Source: Gloeomargarita lithophora Alchichica-D10
GTDB taxonomy: Bacteria; Cyanobacteriota; Cyanobacteriia; Gloeomargaritales; Gloeomargaritaceae
Length of the DNA stretch: 64,000 nucleotides
Assembly: GCF_001870225.1 (NCBI RefSeq)
Contig: NZ_CP017675.1
Coordinates: forward strand, 1,173,756-1,237,755
Reading direction: 5' to 3'
In this document: piece after piece, positions 60,201 to 64,000 of the stretch
Position numbering within the stretch: the stretch's first letter is position 1
Layout: every line of letters begins with the position of its first letter
Notes under the pieces: generated by a model
The model's database searches: none
What the model was told of the DNA's origin: nothing
The model's input: only the letters and a program-made list of their open reading frames with translations
Translations under genes and position numbers: made by a program

Positions 60201-63200
60201 ATATCACCCTAACATCTGGTGGGGAGGTAACCCAAACTCAGAAGATTGTTACTGGCGGGTTAGAACTCACAGGAACGGGAGGAACCTACACTTTAACCAA
60301 TACAGGTAATAACATTGTAACCCTAGCCGCAGACACTCAAAATAACCTCAGTTTTACGGATAGGAACGGTTTAATTATTGGCACAGTAGGGACAACCAAT
60401 GGCATCACAGCTACTAACAAAAATGTAACCTTAACCGTCAATGCTGGGACTCTCACTCAAACTAAGGCAATTACGGCCAGCGGCTTAGAATTAAAAGGCA
60501 ATGGCACTTTTACCCTAACTAATGCAAATAATGATGTCACCACATTAGCCGCCAATGTAGGTAACCCCCTCAGTTTCACTGACCAAAATACATTAACTAT
60601 TGGTACAGTTAATACTACTAATGGTATTACTACCAGCAACGATGCGGTTACGCTGAAAACTGGTGACTTATTAACAATTAACAAAGCCATTGCTGTAGGA
60701 AATCAGAAGGTCAGCATTGAAAGTGCTGGAGTTACTCAAGGAACCGATGGCAAAATTACCGGGAGTGGCTTGCGTTTGCTTGGTACAGGTACATTCAATT
60801 TGAATAATACGGCGAATAATATCGCTCTCCTGGCCGCTAATGTTACTGGTTCGCTTACTTATGTAGATGCTAACGTGATGGCAATTGATACCGTTCTCGG
60901 AACCACCGGAGTTAAAACCAATAATAATTCCATCAATATCAGCACGGTTAATGGTAATTTAACCCTGAGTAACTTAACAGGGAATAAAGTTGATGCAGGT
61001 ACGGGTACCGTAAATCTAACTGCGGGTGGTAATAGCATTTTTACCAATAATGCCAAAGCGAGCGTGATTGGTTCAGGCGGAGTCACAATTACTGCTAATA
61101 GAATGACCTTGAATACTGGTAGCACAATTAACAGTGGTATAAATATCACAACCTTACAACCAAATACCGCAGGACGCTTAATCAACTTAGGTGGGGCAGA
61201 TGTGGCCGCAACGACTTTAGGACTAACTTCAGCAGAATTAAATACAGTCACCGCTGGAACATTACGGGTGGGGAAAAATGATGCTGGTAATATCACTGTT
61301 TCCGCCGCCATCGCTCCTGCTGGTACAAATACTTTAACTTTAATCACCAATGGCACCGTCACGCAAAATGCTGGTGCAACTATCACCGAAACTAATTTAG
61401 CCATCAAAGCGGGTGGTAATATCACCCTCAATCAAAATAATCAAATTACTAATTTTGCCGCCAGCACCACTGGTAATGTTACGTTGAATGACTTAGGTGG
61501 GTTAAATGTTGATACGATTGATGGCGTGAATGGTTTAGTCACAACACCCGTTAATGTTGATTTGAAGACTACGGGAAATATCACCCAATCTGCTGGTGCT
61601 GATATTATTACCTCTGGGTTGACCACCCTTGATGCAGGCACAGGGAATATCACGCTCAATAATACTTCTAATAACTTCACGAACTTAAAAATTGCGAATT
61701 CTAATAATGCAGTATTTACTAACTTAATTGGGTTGAACATCCAGGGCATTAATACAACGGGTGATGTCACAATCAATCCTGGTGGTGCAGTGACCCAAAC
61801 TGGAGCGATTATTGCTAATACCTTAAATTTGCAAAGTCCGGGATTTGGCTATACTTTGGATAATGCTAGTAATAATATTGTCACCCTGAATAGTAATAAT
61901 ACGGGAACAATAACCTACACTGATGTCAATGATTTTAGCGTAGGAAACTTAACCACTAATAATGCCAATGTCACCCTCAATGCTCCCAACGTTAATGCCA
62001 TTACTTTCACGGGGAATGTGAATGTTAGCACCGGCAATTTAGCAGTTACCAGTGGCACTATCAATCAAACTGGCGGTAGTATCATAGTTAATGGTACTGC
62101 TAACTTCACGAGTACCAAAGCAAATACTGGTAATGTTATTGCCAAAAATACTACAGCTACTCAATTAGGTAATTCTGTAATTGGTGGTGATTTCACCCTT
62201 ACTTCCACCGGTAATGTTACCCAATCAGGTTCATTGAAAGTTGCTGGTATAACGACTATTACCGCTCCCAATGGTCTGAGCGATTTAACTGATCCAGGTA
62301 ATTTATTGCCGAGTGTTTTCTCGCCAGCTACAGGTGATTTAACTGTTACCGGGATAGGGACAGTAGATTTACCCACCAAAAGCATCACAGGTGATTTAAC
62401 AGTAACATCCAATGCAACAGGTAGTGGATTCGCTAGTATTTTCAGCGATTCTGCGATTCAGTTAAATCAAAATAATAATTTTACTGGCACGGTTAGTTTT
62501 AATACGCAAACTGCCGCTATAGGCTCCTTATCCGGTACGCCTGCAATTACTCAATCCGGCGTGCAAACAGTGGGTGGTACAAGTACATTTAATGCAGTGA
62601 ATGGGACGATTGATCTAAATCTGAATAACCAACTTACAGGCGCAGTTACCTTAAATACAGGTGTGGGTGGTGGGAATATCACATTCAAAAACGATCAAGC
62701 TATTGTGATTACTGGTGCAACAACTGCGGCGAATTTGAATATAGTTACTAATGGTAATCTCACTCAAATTGGCACAATTACCGCAGGAGGAATTAGCACA
62801 TTCAATGCGGGAACAAATGATATTACCTTGAATTTAGGCAATGACTTTAACACGTTAGAATTGATTGGAAATAATGCTAAAATTACTGATACCAATGGAT
62901 TTGTGATAACTGGAGCAAATATCACTAATATACTCAGTTTAACCGCCGGTGATACGGTTACTCAATCTGGGGCAATTAATGCTAATGGGCTGGCTTTATT
63001 GGGCAGTGGTAAATTTACACTCAATAATCCTGGTAATACAATTACTACTATCGCTGCTGATACAAAAAATGATATTAGTTTTGTAAATAGTAAAACTCTT
63101 ACAGTAGGTACAGTCAATCCCACCGGAATTACCACCACGGGTACAGTATTGTTACAAGCACTTCAGGGAGATATTATTCTCGACAACTCTGTGACTTCTA

Positions 63201-63694
63201 CGGCTACAAAAAATGCAATTACCCTAGTGGCGGATGATGATTTTATCAATAATGCAGGTAAAGCGGCTTTATCAGCAGTGAATGGCCGTTGGCTAGTTTA
63301 TGCCACCAGTCCCCAAGACAATAAAAATGGTGGCTTGACCGGGGCAGAACAGTTCAATACCCCGTTTCCACAACCTGCCTTATTTATTGGTAATGGCTTC
63401 CTATACAGAGATAAGGCACCTTTTGTTCCTGGATTGCCGAATGAATTGAATGAACCGATAACCTTTACCCTCAATTTTAATGACCGAGAATGGCGAGACT
63501 TGACCGAATTTTCTGAGCAATCGGCATTGGTCGAATCACTCGTTTGTACCAGCGATACGGCTTTAGCTAATGCTTCCGATGCAACCCTGATAATTCTTGA
63601 CCGATCCATCAATCCTTTGGCATTCACCCAGCGGGTATTTTTCGCCAATGATGGTTTGCCCTCATGTGATGCGGGCAATCAAGCCTCTAACTAA
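57230..63694 (+). CDS. Filamentous haemagglutinin-like secreted protein (TpsA type), copy 2
   Basis: The 2154-residue product has a signal peptide ending in FTLA, and a TPS domain (residues about 31-330) almost identical in protein sequence to the copy at 36956-41686, including FLINPNGIMF. The passenger differs: residues 450-1000 hold repeats such as VSTQGGNITYTGTGSNGSGT, residues 1000-1350 hold repeats around LELTGTGGTYTLTNTGNNIV followed by TLAA, and later parts continue with Asn/Thr/Gly-rich beta-helix text. The C-terminal module (LVYATSPQ; FPQPALFIGNGFLYR; TLNFNDREWRDL; Cys in LVCTSD and PSCDAG) is shared with copy 1. It is likely a surface or secreted adhesin; no TpsB is in the window. 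Confidence 0.88.
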   Translation: MYNVNQVYRLLVLPFKVLLSLVIYQPFTLALPQGGVVTQGQAVIQQESATKLNINQSTDRAVINWNSFSIGAPEWVNFQQPSSTSATLNRVTGNTPSSIAGKLTANGQIFLINPNGIMFLPTARVDVAGLVASTLNIKDSDFMRGVLRFEQMSGKAPASVVNQGLITVKEAGFAALVAPAVQNSGVISARLGKVVLASGTTVSLDFYGDGLLSVTVDPKLAGQITDIYGNKLNSLIDNQGNITAPGGIVTLTAQAAGQIVDSVINTSGIIEAKYAENRNGVIVLSGGSQGIVAVNGELNVSGERGGKVEITGENVGLFGAAKIDASGDKAGGLILIGGDYLGGRADKQRIDPSLNAQNTFVSSQSILTADARIAGNGGEVIIWADNFTRFDGTITATGDNGGFVETSGKNILEIGDSAKVDTTGKIGSTGTWLLDPLNLSISGSGTNANVTGASPFTPTGTGSILRDTTINNALLTNNVVVKTVGTSGADRGDIIFNNNANVNWSTNKTFTVQAAGQIFMNDGTKVQSTNTGSFNAITFKANTADAVTGDMTGIDLQQGSELSTQGGKISLTGIGGQTGNSNFGILHKAVVQSTTGSITYKGTGGKGVNSNYGVYLLNPIATTGAKIASTTGVISITGTGRGTGQENIGIVQELGAQVSSTSGAITYIGKGATTGTDFNRGIILTNENTTISTTTGAITLTGTGGGTGQQNQGIFQTAQAQVSTQGGNITYTGTGSNGSGTSNTGIVLADDGTKISTINAGKITLTGTGGTNATASKNRGIFQVAGAQVSTVNGAISYTGTGGNATNNNYGIHLEGVDSSITTTGTGTITLTGKGQGTGTENYGILQRSDAKVTTANSIITYKGTGAVTADGIRTESGTNIIGNNTTKSIVLTSLKNGITLNDVTIQTKENIIITSPGDVTQNNNGGLLAITANKGLQLNGAGNYTLTNVNNDIATLAAKNTGNISFQDTNGFVVGTVGTITGITTATTKNITLTSGGEVTQTQKIVTGGLELTGTGGTYTLTNTGNNIVTLAADTQNNLSFTDRNGLIIGTVGTTNGITATNKNVTLTVNAGTLTQTKAITASGLELKGNGTFTLTNANNDVTTLAANVGNPLSFTDQNTLTIGTVNTTNGITTSNDAVTLKTGDLLTINKAIAVGNQKVSIESAGVTQGTDGKITGSGLRLLGTGTFNLNNTANNIALLAANVTGSLTYVDANVMAIDTVLGTTGVKTNNNSINISTVNGNLTLSNLTGNKVDAGTGTVNLTAGGNSIFTNNAKASVIGSGGVTITANRMTLNTGSTINSGINITTLQPNTAGRLINLGGADVAATTLGLTSAELNTVTAGTLRVGKNDAGNITVSAAIAPAGTNTLTLITNGTVTQNAGATITETNLAIKAGGNITLNQNNQITNFAASTTGNVTLNDLGGLNVDTIDGVNGLVTTPVNVDLKTTGNITQSAGADIITSGLTTLDAGTGNITLNNTSNNFTNLKIANSNNAVFTNLIGLNIQGINTTGDVTINPGGAVTQTGAIIANTLNLQSPGFGYTLDNASNNIVTLNSNNTGTITYTDVNDFSVGNLTTNNANVTLNAPNVNAITFTGNVNVSTGNLAVTSGTINQTGGSIIVNGTANFTSTKANTGNVIAKNTTATQLGNSVIGGDFTLTSTGNVTQSGSLKVAGITTITAPNGLSDLTDPGNLLPSVFSPATGDLTVTGIGTVDLPTKSITGDLTVTSNATGSGFASIFSDSAIQLNQNNNFTGTVSFNTQTAAIGSLSGTPAITQSGVQTVGGTSTFNAVNGTIDLNLNNQLTGAVTLNTGVGGGNITFKNDQAIVITGATTAANLNIVTNGNLTQIGTITAGGISTFNAGTNDITLNLGNDFNTLELIGNNAKITDTNGFVITGANITNILSLTAGDTVTQSGAINANGLALLGSGKFTLNNPGNTITTIAADTKNDISFVNSKTLTVGTVNPTGITTTGTVLLQALQGDIILDNSVTSTATKNAITLVADDDFINNAGKAALSAVNGRWLVYATSPQDNKNGGLTGAEQFNTPFPQPALFIGNGFLYRDKAPFVPGLPNELNEPITFTLNFNDREWRDLTEFSEQSALVESLVCTSDTALANASDATLIILDRSINPLAFTQRVFFANDGLPSCDAGNQASN

Positions 63695-63734
63695 TTGATG
63701 AACAGGCATGATTCCGCCTTTTCACTAACATTAA

Positions 63735-64000
63735 CTAGACCCACAATCCGGCCTGCAACCAACGAATTGCTAAAGCCATTGCCCCCCGTGTTGCCGTTGT
63801 TTCTGCCAGGGCATTCAGCATCACAAAATCATGGATGGTGCCCTGAAACCGAGCCGCTGTCACCCGCACTCCCGCCTGTCGCAAGCGATTTGCATAGGCT
63901 TCTCCCTCATCCCGGAGTACATCCGCCTCCGCCGTGATGACCAAAGCCGGGGGTAAACCCTGTAACTGTTCCAGGGTCGCCCGCAGGGGGGAAGCGGTAA
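63735..64000 (-). CDS. C-terminal part of alpha/beta hydrolase (HSL-type esterase), partial
   Basis: The frame is open to the window edge and ends at 63735. It reads [56 protein letters not shown] and a final helix. This is the end of an alpha/beta hydrolase fold-3 enzyme (hormone-sensitive lipase family): the Asp in EADVLRDEG and the His in IHDF are the second and third members of the catalytic triad. The Ser and the HGGG part lie outside the window. It converges with the haemagglutinin-like gene, 40 bp apart. Confidence 0.88.
   Translation of the reverse strand, partial: TASPLRATLEQLQGLPPALVITAEADVLRDEGEAYANRLRQAGVRVTAARFQGTIHDFVMLNALAETTATRGAMALAIRWLQAGLWV

Overview
The window comes from a cyanobacterial chromosome. 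The evidence is direct: psbA (photosystem II D1), psbY, ndhE of NDH-1, sqdX for sulfolipid, the plastid-conserved genes ycf46 and a ycf39-like gene, a DevBCA-type exporter and cyanobacterial families such as DUF3084, DUF2227 and a DUF3769/LptD-like outer-membrane protein. The cell is Gram-negative in build (lpxA, lpxB, LptD-like, PBP4), has type IV pili (pilB, pilT, pilC) and shows no sign of heterocyst or filament genes here. Base composition is moderate to G+C-rich in most of the window and lower in the two haemagglutinin-like regions. A unicellular, deep-branching lineage such as Gloeomargarita would fit, but the species cannot be proved from the sequence.

Layout. 1-2 kb: the tail of an LptD-like gene, then a nest of small non-autonomous transposable elements (MITEs), one of which has split a DNA adenine methyltransferase gene. 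2-16 kb: mostly housekeeping genes (RDD and membrane proteins, DUF4189, pyrF, a cupin, DUF3084, ligA, an alpha-E/ATP-grasp pair), then a papain-like protease with an extremely acidic repeated tail, DUF2227, a Tyr-rich secreted protein and sqdX. 16-28.6 kb: dxs, ycf46, a TetR gene divergent from devB-devC-devA (with a MITE inserted at the devA start codon), mutY-lpxA-lpxB and a Ser/Thr kinase. 28.6-36.9 kb: psbY, pdhB-pdhA, small secreted proteins, a stand-alone ndhE, a response regulator behind a trypsin-like protease with TPRs, a Ycf39-like reductase and an MscS channel. 37-43 kb: a large haemagglutinin-like secreted protein and an RND pump gene reduced by a large in-frame deletion. 43-55 kb: pilB-pilT-pilC, grpE-dnaK, DUF29, argB, HIT, psbA with promoter and terminator, PBP4 and tRNA-His. 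55-64 kb: three tandem Uma2 genes, a second and larger haemagglutinin-like gene, and the end of an esterase gene.

The points most worth attention are these. Two kinds of MITE with different ends and target duplications share one internal core. One MITE disrupts a methyltransferase gene, and another supplies the Shine-Dalgarno-like sequence of devA. The two haemagglutinin-like genes share a 257-bp tract with only two differences inside otherwise more diverged DNA, which suggests gene conversion. The papain-like protease carries an acidic duplicated tail. No CRISPR array, rRNA, intact transposase or prophage was seen.
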